64,000 bases of DNA from assembly GCF_015278315.1 (NCBI RefSeq), contig NZ_JADIJE010000002.1:490501-554500 (forward strand). The letters run 5' to 3'. Under the pieces are notes generated by a model. The model did not search any database and was not told the DNA's origin. It saw only the letters and a list, made by a program, of their open reading frames with translations. Below, piece after piece: positions 25,852 through 34,091 of the stretch (positions are counted from its first letter, which is position 1; every line of letters begins with the position of its first letter). The translations under genes and the position numbers were made by a program. This stretch comes from Microbacterium ureisolvens. GTDB lineage: Bacteria > Actinomycetota > Actinomycetes > Actinomycetales > Microbacteriaceae.

Positions 25852-27602
25852 CCGTCGCGGCTCGCGCGCATCGCCGCTCGGCGGCAACGACCGGGCCACC
25901 GCAGCCGATCCCGGTCCACAACGAATAGCACGCGACCCGCATGGTCGCCGTAGAACACACCCACGCCGACGATGCACACGGCCAGGAACAGCGCGCCGAG
26001 CGCGGGCCAGAGCTCCTGCCGAACGGCGAAGGCGAGCGCCCACCCGAGCTGGTACACAACGAAGCACATCTCGGCGACGACGTAGGGCCAGTGGATCCGC
26101 ACCGAGGCGCGCTTCGCGCGGGGGGCGGATGCCGCGGCCGTCGCGCCGTTGGCACCTCCGAGCGCGGCCGTCTTCGGCGTGCGCTCGAACTCGGTGTGCA
26201 GGGGGCCCGCGAGTCCCTCGAGGTAGGCGCAGAACTGGTGGGGGAGCATCCCGGTGTTGATCGCGACGTACGGGACGATCCGCGCGAGCCGGGCGCGCAG
26301 GCGCGCCGCTGCGTCGGGGTAGGGCTGCGGGGTGGCGAGCGAGGCGAGCACCGTGGCGAGCACGACCCACACGACCATCGGCGCCAGGTACACCGTCGCG
26401 CCCACGGCCGGGCCGAAAACGCCGAACCAGAGGCCGGCGTCGATGAGGGCGGGCAGCAGGACGACCCAGAGGCCCCAGAGCGGCCACTGCCACGGAATGC
26501 CCATGTGATACAGCAGGTGGAGGCGTCTGGCTGGCGAGGTTTCGTACGCGCGGGCGAGCGTGCGCAGGTGCAGCCGCTGCACCTGCGCCCAGCCCTGCGT
26601 CCATCGCCGCTGCTGCGCTTTGTACGCCGTGAAGGTCGCGGGCAGCTCGGCGGGAGCGATGACGCTGCGAACGAAGGTGGTCCGGTACCCGGCGAACAGG
26701 TGACGGAAGCTCAGCTCGCAGTCCTCGACGAGGCTCGCCGCCTTCCAGCCGCCGGCCGCCTGGATCGCGCTCGCGCGCCAGATCCCCGCGGTGCCGGTGA
26801 AGTTCACGAAATCCCACCGCGACGCGCGCCATGACATCTGGACGGTGTGGTGATCGTCCACCCAGAGCGACTGGGCTCGGGTGAGGGCTGATTGCGACGC
26901 GTTGAGGTGTCCCCACTGGGCCTGCACGAGAGCGAGGTCGCTCAGCGCCGCGCCGTCGGCATCGAAGAAGTGCGGGACGCAGCGCTCGAGGAAGTCCGGG
27001 GTGGGGAGGAAGTCGGCGTCGAAGATCGCGATGAACTCGGCGTCGGTGCGTCGGCGTCCGGCCTCCAGCGCGCCGGCCTTGTAGCCCACCCGGTCCACGC
27101 GGCGCAGGACGTCGACGCGGATGTCGCGGCGAGCGCGGAGTGTGTCGGCGGCGGCATCGACGAGCGCACGGGCGTCGGCGTCGGTCGAGTCGTCGAGCAC
27201 CTGCACGTGCAGGAGCTGGTTCGGCCAGCGGAGCGCGCCGACGGCGGCGATGATCCTGGCCGACACGGCGGCCTCGTTGAACAGCGGCACCTGGACGCAC
27301 ACCGATGGGAGTGCGACGGGCAGCGCCCCCGGAACGGGCATGCGCCGCCCGCGCCACAGGAAGCCGACGCGCTCGATGAAACCTGCCGCCAGGAACGCGG
27401 AGATGGCACAGAAGGGCGCGTGCAACCCGATCGTGGCGAGCCACCAGCCCGCGCTGCCGACGGCGGGCGCGGGCACGGCGGCGACCAGGGCGGCAAGCGA
27501 GAGCAGGGTGATACCCACGCCGACGGCCGTGTGCCACCACGGTCGCGGAGGACGTGAGGGCGCGACCTGCTCGGTATGCGATGGCCGGGTATCGGTGACC
27601 AT
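25734..27602 (-). CDS. Membrane glycosyltransferase, GT2 family (cellulose/mannan synthase-like)
   Basis: The 622-residue processive-type synthase has two N-terminal helices (about 25-75), then the GT2 domain with V-P-L-F-N-E, L-D-D-S-T-D-A-D, F-D-A-D-F-L-P, V-E-D-C-E-L-S-F-R and the Q-Q-R-R-W-T-Q-G motif that marks chain-elongating synthases, then several C-terminal helices. Such enzymes polymerise beta-linked hexoses across the membrane; the product is not known here. ATG 27602 has a GGAAGGGAA RBS. The last 40 or so residues are encoded opposite the GNAT gene; this tail is poorly conserved in composition and could be a read-through extension. Confidence 0.85.
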   Translation of the reverse strand: MVTDTRPSHTEQVAPSRPPRPWWHTAVGVGITLLSLAALVAAVPAPAVGSAGWWLATIGLHAPFCAISAFLAAGFIERVGFLWRGRRMPVPGALPVALPSVCVQVPLFNEAAVSARIIAAVGALRWPNQLLHVQVLDDSTDADARALVDAAADTLRARRDIRVDVLRRVDRVGYKAGALEAGRRRTDAEFIAIFDADFLPTPDFLERCVPHFFDADGAALSDLALVQAQWGHLNASQSALTRAQSLWVDDHHTVQMSWRASRWDFVNFTGTAGIWRASAIQAAGGWKAASLVEDCELSFRHLFAGYRTTFVRSVIAPAELPATFTAYKAQQRRWTQGWAQVQRLHLRTLARAYETSPARRLHLLYHMGIPWQWPLWGLWVVLLPALIDAGLWFGVFGPAVGATVYLAPMVVWVVLATVLASLATPQPYPDAAARLRARLARIVPYVAINTGMLPHQFCAYLEGLAGPLHTEFERTPKTAALGGANGATAAASAPRAKRASVRIHWPYVVAEMCFVVYQLGWALAFAVRQELWPALGALFLAVCIVGVGVFYGDHAGRVLFVVDRDRLRWPGRCRRAAMRASRDGQTDAAPGVQTRVWPVAVNDSLPASLPVVVDASTKPSAS

Positions 27603-27818
27603 GGGAGTTCCCTTCCGTGTCGGGCGGGGAACGCCGTCGTCCCGTGGGGTCGACGGTAGGAAGGGGGTGTGTGGCCGCCCTAAGCCGCGCATGAGAGGTC
27701 GTTTACCCGGACGTGACCACCCTTGGGTCATCGACGGGACGATCCGGCTCCGCGCGGAATCGCGAAAGGAGTGATCTCCGCACGGCGCTTGGCGGAAACC
27801 CTCTCGCGCCTCGGAGTG

Positions 27819-28640
27819 TCAGGCGGGGGTGGGTCGGGCGAGCAGCGCGATGCCCTCGAGCACCGCACGCTGGGTCGCACGTGCGCTGAGCACTCGGAAG
27901 TGGCCCGAGGTCGGCACAGCGATGTTCGTGGCGCCGTCGAGCGCGCTGCCCTCCGGGATGTGGGGGTCCCACGGGCCGAAGACCGACACGATGCGCCCGT
28001 TGACCGAGGTCTCGCGTCCCAGCGTCAGGATCGTCTCGTCGCTGGGACGGAATGCCCGGATGCTGGGAACGACGAACAGGCTCGCCAGCCGCGAGCCGCC
28101 GAACGGCGTCGCGACGGCCACGAGGCCGATGAGGCCGAGCGGCCGCCCGCCGTCGGTCGCGGCTGCCGCGGCCGCGGCGGGATCTCCTCCCGCCGCGGCC
28201 ACTCCGGCCGCGCGCGCGGCGGCCCCAGACGAGACCAGCAGGTGCTTGCCGATGAGCCCGCCCTTGCTGTGGGCCACGAGCACGCGCCCAGCGTCGGGGG
28301 CCGATGTGCGGGCGAGCAGTTCGCCGAGGCGGTCGGCCGTCGCCGGGATTCCCCGGCGGTTCACGCCCAACCCGTGCACGACCCTCACGCGGTGTCCGGC
28401 GGACGCGAGGGCGTCACCGAGCGGCCGCAGGAACGTCCAGTGCTCATACACCCCCGGCACGAGGTACACCTCCGGCAGCGCCGGGTCGCCACCGGACCAC
28501 GAGGAAGGCGTCGGGCGTGGCCGCCCGACGGCCCACGGGAACGAGAAGACCGCGAACTGGCGGCGGGCGGCGTAGACGTAGTCCGCCACCCAGTCCAGCC
28601 CGCGGCGGATCAGGTTAGGCGGCGCGATCGTAGCGGTCAT
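27819..28640 (-). CDS. Alpha/beta hydrolase (lipase/esterase-like)
   Basis: The 273-residue protein has the nucleophile elbow V-A-H-S-K-G-G-L-I-G (G-x-S-x-G variant with His first), an oxyanion region V-Y-L-V-P-G-V-Y-E-H-W, and a candidate His in T-S-G-H-F-R-V. An Ala-rich insertion of about 25 residues sits after the elbow. The fold resembles cytoplasmic triacylglycerol-lipase-like proteins; the substrate is unknown. It overlaps the upstream DUF1801 gene by 4 bases (ATGA at 28637-28640), so the two form a coupled operon. Confidence 0.8.
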   Translation of the reverse strand: MTATIAPPNLIRRGLDWVADYVYAARRQFAVFSFPWAVGRPRPTPSSWSGGDPALPEVYLVPGVYEHWTFLRPLGDALASAGHRVRVVHGLGVNRRGIPATADRLGELLARTSAPDAGRVLVAHSKGGLIGKHLLVSSGAAARAAGVAAAGGDPAAAAAAATDGGRPLGLIGLVAVATPFGGSRLASLFVVPSIRAFRPSDETILTLGRETSVNGRIVSVFGPWDPHIPEGSALDGATNIAVPTSGHFRVLSARATQRAVLEGIALLARPTPA

Positions 28641-28996
28641 GCGTCCTTCGCCGCGATCCAGGCGCGCACCAGCTGCTGCAGCGCCGCGCGCTTGTGGTCG
28701 AGATCGGCCTGGTCGGCGAACTTCGCCACGCGCGACACGTCGCCCTCGCCGTCGAGGATGCCGTCCGGGTCGGGGAGCATCGCTCCGGTGTGGAACATCA
28801 AGCTCGCGTGCGTGCGGGTCTTCGGGTAGAACGAGGCGATGTTGCCCTTGTAGACGAACGTCGGCGCCTGCCACTTGATCGTCTCGGACACGCGCGGGTC
28901 GGCGTCCAATACAGCGCGGCGGACCGCGTCGACGAGCGCCTTCTGCGGATTGTCGTAGCGCTCGAACCACGCGTCGACGTCGGGTGAGGTCGGCAT
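28637..28996 (-). CDS. DUF1801 domain protein
   Basis: The 119-residue protein resembles the DUF1801/YdhG-like group: W-F-E-R-Y-D-N-P-Q-K, E-T-I-K-W-Q-A-P-T-F-V-Y-K-G-N-I-A-S-F and A-L-M-F-H-T-G. The family has no firmly established function. It is the first gene of a two-gene operon with the alpha/beta hydrolase, coupled by an ATGA overlap. The next upstream gene on the same strand ends 6 bases before it, so all three may be cotranscribed. Confidence 0.82.
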   Translation of the reverse strand: MPTSPDVDAWFERYDNPQKALVDAVRRAVLDADPRVSETIKWQAPTFVYKGNIASFYPKTRTHASLMFHTGAMLPDPDGILDGEGDVSRVAKFADQADLDHKRAALQQLVRAWIAAKDA

Positions 28997-29002
28997 CGGG
29001 GC

Positions 29003-29407
29003 TCAGATCGCCCGCATACGGTTGCCGCGCTTCTCATGCGTGAGCTCCGCCAGGCCGAGCTCCTCGAGCAACGGCGGCAGATACATGCCGAAGCGTCCGC
29101 GGTACCCCTTTCGCAGGCCGTACCAGCCGCCGACGGGATTGCCCTCGTCGCGACCCCACGCCTCGACCGTGCCGGCAGCGGGGAGCTTCTGCTCGTCGGC
29201 GGCGCCGAGCGGCACCCACTCGTCCTGCTCGCGCAGCCACCCGGCGAGATCGTCGACGGCGCTCAGGTGGTACCTCAGCGTCGTGGAGCCCACCTGGCAG
29301 ATCAGCGCCGGCGGGTCGGCCGTCTCGTCGCGGTACATCGTGTACTCACTGGTCCCCGGCGCCGTCGTCAGCCGCCACGGGTCGTCTGCGGTCCCCGAGC
29401 CACTCAT
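29003..29407 (-). CDS. Conserved hypothetical protein
   Basis: The 134-residue soluble protein contains D-P-W-R-L, Y-T-M-Y-R-D and a compact middle with L-R-Y-H-L-S-A-V-D-D-L-A-G-W-L, then N-P-V-G-G-W-Y-G-L-R-K-G-Y-R-G-R-F-G-M-Y-L-P-P-L-L. I recognise a recurrent actinobacterial hypothetical family by style but can name no function. ATG 29407 is preferred over an upstream in-frame start because GGGGG precedes it. It lies 6 bases before the DUF1801 gene in the same direction. Confidence 0.72.
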   Translation of the reverse strand: MSGSGTADDPWRLTTAPGTSEYTMYRDETADPPALICQVGSTTLRYHLSAVDDLAGWLREQDEWVPLGAADEQKLPAAGTVEAWGRDEGNPVGGWYGLRKGYRGRFGMYLPPLLEELGLAELTHEKRGNRMRAI

Positions 29408-29495
29408 ACCGGCCCCCTTCGTCCATGCGAGTCTTGCTGGTCGGGCTATGCAGAGCAAGGACTCGACAGCACCGGCGCGATGCGCTCGGCGGTCG

Positions 29496-30143
29496 TCAGG
29501 CGTCAGGCGGCGCAGGGGTGCCGCGGACGCCGGTGATCGCGGACTCCACGACCGACGCCGCCAGCGCGTCGATGACCGGGGCCGGCTGCCACCGCACCGG
29601 CCCGTGCACGGCGATGTCGGCGAATCCGTGGACGGCCGACCAGCACGCCCATTCGGCGTACGGCCGACGCTCGGCGTCGAGCGCCCCGGCCTCCACCATG
29701 GCGTCGAGCGTGTCCATCAGGAGGCGGAAGGGGGCGACGATCTCGTCGTCGAGGGTCACGATGCCGTCGTTCGCGTGGGTGTCCTGTGTGAAGAAGGCGG
29801 TCTCGAACCAGCCGCGCTCGGCGCGGGCGAAGGCGATGTAGGCGAGACCGACCCGCCGCAGGCGCTCGATCGCGGCTGCGGCGGGGGCGAGGTCGTCGGG
29901 CGCGGCCTCGACCCGCTCGATGATCGCGGCGGCCAGCGCGAGCTGCGCCTCACGGGCGACGGCCCGCACGAGCGCGTCGCGGTCGGCGAAGTGGCGGTAG
30001 GCGGCGTTGGGAGAGACGCCGGCGGCCCGCGTGGCCTCGCGCAGCGTCACCGCGGCCGGACCGCCGCTGCGGGCGAGCTGCAGTCCCTCGTCGATGAGGG
30101 CACGTCGGAGGTCCCCGTGATGATAGGTGCGCGCGGTGCTCAT
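29496..30143 (-). CDS. TetR family transcriptional regulator
   Basis: The 215-residue protein has an N-terminal HTH: Y-H-H-G-D-L-R-R-A-L-I-D-E-G, T-L-R-E-A-T-R-A-A-G-V-S-P-N-A-A-Y-R-H-F, followed by an all-helical ligand domain. ATG 30143 has a GGAGG RBS; an upstream in-frame start at 30179 would sit next to the operator. The gene is divergent from an MFS transporter gene, with a 19-bp palindrome (30183-30201) between them. The same palindrome overlaps the DUF899 promoter 14 kb away, so this regulator probably controls at least those three genes. Confidence 0.88.
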   Translation of the reverse strand: MSTARTYHHGDLRRALIDEGLQLARSGGPAAVTLREATRAAGVSPNAAYRHFADRDALVRAVAREAQLALAAAIIERVEAAPDDLAPAAAAIERLRRVGLAYIAFARAERGWFETAFFTQDTHANDGIVTLDDEIVAPFRLLMDTLDAMVEAGALDAERRPYAEWACWSAVHGFADIAVHGPVRWQPAPVIDALAASVVESAITGVRGTPAPPDA

Positions 30144-30182
30144 TGCGTCCTCCCGCCCCGGTGTGTACGTTGTGAGCACTGA

Positions 30183-30201
30183 ATGTGAACAGTGTCCACA
30201 T
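30183..30201. promoter_or_regulatory. 19-bp TetR-type operator (site 1 of 2)
   Basis: ATGTGAACAGTGTCCACAT is a palindrome with one mismatched pair, between tetR and the MFS gene. It matches 15905-15923 at 18 of 19 positions. A weaker relative lies at 30161-30179. Confidence 0.7.
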
Positions 30202-30257
30202 CCAGCTTAGGCCCTCGCCCCGCCCTCCCCGATCGCGAACACGCCGAAGGAACAGCC

Positions 30258-31796
30258 ATGAGCCAGCCGACCCCTGCGGGGCCCGCCGGATCCGAAGACA
30301 GTCTCCAGATGCCGCCGGGTGCGCGCACGCTCCGCGCTTTCTACCAAGTGCTGATCAACACCGCGGTGGCCAATGTCACGACCAGCTACCTCTGGTTCGC
30401 GCTGACCTTCTGGGTCTACCTCGAGACCCAGTCCGTCCTCGCCACCGCGATCATCGGCGGCTCGTACATGCTGCTCGTGGCGGTGTTCGGCGTGGTGTTC
30501 GGCGTGATCGTCGACCACATGAAGAAGAAGGCCGTGATGCTCCTGTCGAGCATCGTGACGACCGTCGCCTACCTCCTCGCCGGCGCGATCTTCCTCGTCT
30601 TCCCCGAGAGCACCCTGCTCGACTGGACCGGGCCGTGGTTCTGGGTGTTCGCCGGTGTCATCCTGATCGGCGGCGTGGTGGAGAATCTCCGCAACATCGC
30701 CCTGTCGACGACGGTGACCCTGCTGGTGCCGGCCGATCGGCGTGAGAACGCCAACGGCCTCGTCGGCGCGGTCCAGGGCATCGCGTTCATGGTGACCAGC
30801 GTGTTCTCGGGGCTGTCGATCGGGCTCCTCGGCATGGGCTGGACGGTCGCGATCGCGATCGCCGCGACCGGCGTGGCGCTCATCCACCTCCTGTTCGTGC
30901 CGATTCCCGAACGGGGGGTCGCCCACGTCGAGGGTCAGGCGCCGCAGGGCCTCGGGTTCCGCGGCGTGATCCCCGCCGTCATGGCGGTGCCGGGCCTGCT
31001 CGCCCTGATCCTGTTCGCGACGTTCAACAACCTCGTGGGCGGCGTGTTCATGGCGCTGATGGACCCCTACGGACTCACCCTGTTCTCGGTCGAAGTGTGG
31101 GGCATCGTGCTCGGCGTCACGAGCTTCGGCTTCATCATCGGCGGCGCGCTGGTCGCCAAGTTCGGCCTCGGCAAGAACCCCGTCCGCACGCTCCTGCTGG
31201 TCAACATCGGCGTCGCGCTGCTCGGGATGACCTTCGCGATCCGCGAGTGGTGGTGGCTCTACGCCCTGGGCATCCTCATCTTCATGTCGCTCATGCCGAT
31301 CGCCGAGGCTGCCGAGCAGACGATCGTGCAGCGCGTCGTGCCATTCGAGAAGCAGGGCCGCGTCTTCGGCTTCGCCGCGAGCGTCGAGTCGGCCGCCGCA
31401 CCCGTATCGGCGTTCATCATCGGACCGATCGCCCAGTTCTGGCTGATCCCGTACATGGAGTCGCCCGAGGGGCAGGAAAGGTTCGGCTGGCTGCTCGGCG
31501 AGGGCGAGGCGCGCGGCATCGCGCTGGCTTTCGTCGGCGCGAGCCTGCTCCTGCTGCTCGTCGTGCTGCTGGCCTTCTTCTCCAAGCCCTACCGCGAGCT
31601 CTCCGATGCGTACGCGGCCGCACCCCCGTCGCTGCACACCGACGGGGCCGAGAGCGATGGCCCAGGGACGGACGGCGACGAGGCCGTCGAGAAGAGAACG
31701 GATGCCGCCACCGCCACCTCCGACGGGCACGCCGTCCCCGGCTCGACCGTCTCGGCACAGATCCCGGCCGACGACGTCAGGTCGTGGCGCGGCTGA
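30258..31796 (+). CDS. MFS transporter
   Basis: The 512-residue protein has about twelve hydrophobic segments, a V-D-H-M-K-K-K loop between helices 2 and 3 in the usual MFS place, and P-A-D-R-R-E-N-A-N-G-L in the 4-5 region, as in the MFS_3-like exporter group. A hydrophilic C-terminal tail of about 60 residues, rich in Asp/Thr/Ala, follows. With a TetR neighbour it is probably an efflux pump, but the substrate is unknown. ATG 30258 has a GAAGGA RBS. Confidence 0.85.
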   Translation: MSQPTPAGPAGSEDSLQMPPGARTLRAFYQVLINTAVANVTTSYLWFALTFWVYLETQSVLATAIIGGSYMLLVAVFGVVFGVIVDHMKKKAVMLLSSIVTTVAYLLAGAIFLVFPESTLLDWTGPWFWVFAGVILIGGVVENLRNIALSTTVTLLVPADRRENANGLVGAVQGIAFMVTSVFSGLSIGLLGMGWTVAIAIAATGVALIHLLFVPIPERGVAHVEGQAPQGLGFRGVIPAVMAVPGLLALILFATFNNLVGGVFMALMDPYGLTLFSVEVWGIVLGVTSFGFIIGGALVAKFGLGKNPVRTLLLVNIGVALLGMTFAIREWWWLYALGILIFMSLMPIAEAAEQTIVQRVVPFEKQGRVFGFAASVESAAAPVSAFIIGPIAQFWLIPYMESPEGQERFGWLLGEGEARGIALAFVGASLLLLLVVLLAFFSKPYRELSDAYAAAPPSLHTDGAESDGPGTDGDEAVEKRTDAATATSDGHAVPGSTVSAQIPADDVRSWRG

Positions 31797-31806
31797 CCCG
31801 GCCTGA

Positions 31807-32877
31807 TCAAAAGCGGGTGAGTCCCGCGGCCGCAGCCTGATCCGGCCGGCCGAGGAACACCTCGAGACCGAAGCCGGCGGTGTCGACGCTGACCGTCAGC
31901 AGTGTCGTCCACTGGTCCACCCGCGGCAGCGCGAGGTCGGGGGTGAGGCAGATCGCCGCGTCGGCGCCCAGCCCGCCGCACGCGGCGCGGGCGCGATCGG
32001 CGGGTGCCAGGCCCCCGAGGTCCTCCCTGACCGCGTCGAGGTGCGCGAGGCGCTCGAGCGTCGTCGAGTCGGCGGGCATCGTGTCGCCGAGAGCCAGCTC
32101 GGGGTCGAGGAAGTGATTGGTGTGGAACAGCCACCCGTCGGCGGCGGGCTCCACGACTCCCAGTCCCACGGGCGAGAGCTCGAGCGACGCGGCGCGCGAG
32201 CCCGCCGCGGAGTTCTCGAACACGGTGAGCACCGTCGAGGCGCTCACCGCCGCGCTCGCCGCGATCCGGTGGGCGTCCGCGATCGAGCGGGCCTCGTCGA
32301 GTATGCGCCGGGCGACGGCGTGCACGGGCACCCCGCCCGCGTCGGAGTCGGAGGCGTGCGACAGGATGTTGAAGTGGAGGCCGAGCCCGGCGCTGTTGAC
32401 GCCGATCTTGCCCGGGGTGCCGAACTCCGTGAACATCTTCACCCGCAGTCCCGAGCTCGACGTATGCGCGAGCAGCAGGCCCTCGGGCACGAGGAAGTCG
32501 TGCCAGTCCCAGGTCTGCATCGTCTCGGCCGGCCCGTGGCCCACGCGGACGGCTGTCGAGCACTCGCCCTCGGTGCCGGGCGGAGCTGCGGCGAGGATCT
32601 CGGTGCGCGCACCGACCGCGGCGATCCGCCACCGCTCGACCCCGGCAGCCTCGGCGATGGCGTCGGCCTCCGCCGCGATCTCCGGCGCCCAGCCGGCCAG
32701 GGCGCTGCGACTGCGCTCTGCGATGCCGCGCGCACGGTCGCGGGCGATGCCAAGGTCGGCGAAGTGATCGAGGTAGAGGGCGGCGGTATGCGCGAACTGC
32801 GGCGCGAACGCCTCACCCAGCTCGCGGCCGCGGGCGACGGGGTCGGTCTGGGCGGATGTGGCCGTGCGAAGCTGCAT
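31807..32877 (-). CDS. C45-type autoproteolytic acyltransferase/hydrolase (IAT-like)
   Basis: The 356-residue protein resembles acyl-CoA:6-aminopenicillanate acyltransferase-like (peptidase C45) proteins. G-E-C-S-T-A-V places the probable nucleophile at Cys106 after self-cleavage, with W-D-W-H-D after it and G-V-N-S-A-G-L-G-L-H-F-N further on. F-H-T-N-H-F-L is also typical. Such enzymes act on amide bonds of small molecules; this one may hydrolyse acyl-amino compounds. ATG 32877 has a GAGGAAAGA RBS. It ends 10 bases from the MFS stop, convergent. Confidence 0.83.
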   Translation of the reverse strand: MQLRTATSAQTDPVARGRELGEAFAPQFAHTAALYLDHFADLGIARDRARGIAERSRSALAGWAPEIAAEADAIAEAAGVERWRIAAVGARTEILAAAPPGTEGECSTAVRVGHGPAETMQTWDWHDFLVPEGLLLAHTSSSGLRVKMFTEFGTPGKIGVNSAGLGLHFNILSHASDSDAGGVPVHAVARRILDEARSIADAHRIAASAAVSASTVLTVFENSAAGSRAASLELSPVGLGVVEPAADGWLFHTNHFLDPELALGDTMPADSTTLERLAHLDAVREDLGGLAPADRARAACGGLGADAAICLTPDLALPRVDQWTTLLTVSVDTAGFGLEVFLGRPDQAAAAGLTRF

Positions 32878-32947
32878 CGCTCTTTCCTCGGATCGGAAGG
32901 ACTTCCAGCACGTTAGCGCGCCGGGGGAGGTGCACTGCCGCGGATCT

Positions 32948-33964
32948 TCAGCGGATGGTCGCCTGGATCGCCGGCACCCGGTAGCGCTTGCGGTACGCGC
33001 CGGGCGGCAGTCCGGTGACCCGTTTGAACAGCCGGCGGAAGAAGGCCGGGTCCTCGTAGCCGACATGCCACCCGACGGCCTCGACCGACTCCTCGGTCTG
33101 CTCGAGGCGCCGCTTGGCCTCCTCGACACGGAGCCGCTGCACGTACGTGAGGGGACTCACCCCGGTCGCCTCGGTGAAGCGCCGCTTGAAGGTGCGCTCG
33201 GCGAGCCCGGAGCGCACCACCAGCTGCTCCACGGGCGCGGCGACGGAGTAGTGGGTGCGGAGCCAGTCCTGCGCGTCGGCGATCACGGCGTCGCCGTGAT
33301 CGGTGCGGCCTTCGAACACCATGTAAGGCGCGAGGCCGTCCTGGTGCCACTGCAGGGCGAACATGCGGGCGGTCTCCTGGGCGAGCGCGGCGCCGGCGAA
33401 CCTTCCGGTGAGGTACAGGACGAGGTCGTGCCACGTCGTCGATGCGCCCGAGGTCACCAGTTCGTCCCGCGCTCCGGTGACCAGGAGCGCCCGCTCGGGG
33501 TGCACCCGAACGTCGGGGTGCGCCCGCCGCAGCTGCGTCGCGTAGTCGTAGTGCACCGTCACGTCGCGGTCGTCGAAGCGGCCCGTCTCGGCGAGGAGGA
33601 AGATGCCCGAGCATGCCGAGCACAGGAGCGCGCCCTGCTCGTGCATGCGCGACGCCCAGTCCACGAGTTCGGGATAGCGTCCGGTCTGCCAACCGTCGGC
33701 GCCGAGCACGATCGACGGCACGATCACGATGTCGGTCTTCTCGATGTCGCCCACGGCCCGCGACACCGGCACCGGGACGCCGCTCACCCCCATGAGCGGC
33801 CCTTCGTCCGCGCCGACGATGCGCGCACGGAACGGCGCGGGCGCTGCGGGATCGCCGATGCCCATGAGGGCGAACGAGTTGAGGACGTCGAGCACCCCGA
33901 ACATCGTCGCCACCCCCGTGTCGGGCAGCGCCACGACGCTGACATCGAGCGTGCGTGCGGTCAT
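32948..33964 (-). CDS. GlxA-type AraC family regulator (DJ-1/PfpI + AraC HTH)
   Basis: The 338-residue protein has an N-terminal glutamine-amidotransferase-like domain (about 1-190), with A-L-L-C-S-A-C-S-G-I-F-L-L-A at the usual nucleophile elbow, and a C-terminal AraC double HTH (about 235-335): E-R-T-F-K-R-R-F, G-V-S-P-L-T-Y-V-Q-R-L-R-V-E-E-A-K-R-R-L and V-G-Y-E-D-P-A-F-F-R-R-L-F-K-R. Many members sense metabolites such as amines or betaines. ATG 33964 has an AGGAGG RBS. It is divergent from a methyltransferase gene, which may be its target. Confidence 0.88.
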   Translation of the reverse strand: MTARTLDVSVVALPDTGVATMFGVLDVLNSFALMGIGDPAAPAPFRARIVGADEGPLMGVSGVPVPVSRAVGDIEKTDIVIVPSIVLGADGWQTGRYPELVDWASRMHEQGALLCSACSGIFLLAETGRFDDRDVTVHYDYATQLRRAHPDVRVHPERALLVTGARDELVTSGASTTWHDLVLYLTGRFAGAALAQETARMFALQWHQDGLAPYMVFEGRTDHGDAVIADAQDWLRTHYSVAAPVEQLVVRSGLAERTFKRRFTEATGVSPLTYVQRLRVEEAKRRLEQTEESVEAVGWHVGYEDPAFFRRLFKRVTGLPPGAYRKRYRVPAIQATIR

Positions 33965-33983
33965 GTCGCCTCCTGGCTCCACA

Positions 33984-33994
33984 TCGTGGCACGA
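33984..33994. promoter_or_regulatory. 11-bp palindrome between the GlxA-type regulator and methyltransferase genes
   Basis: TCGTGGCACGA is perfect about its centre base and lies 20 bases upstream of the regulator start. It is a possible operator. Confidence 0.3.
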
Positions 33995-34010
33995 ATGGCC
34001 CGAACGAGGG

Positions 34011-34047
34011 TCGGGATGCCACTGAACGCCGGGACGCGGCATCCCGA
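34011..34047. repeat. 10-bp inverted repeat of the GGATGCC family in a divergent promoter region
   Basis: TCGGGATGCC (34011-34020) and GGCATCCCGA (34038-34047) surround 17 bases. Unlike other pairs it is not downstream of a gene, so here it cannot simply be a terminator. Confidence 0.55.
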
Positions 34048-34091
34048 GCATGGAAGCACAACGTCGATCGGACAACGAAAGGACCGACACC

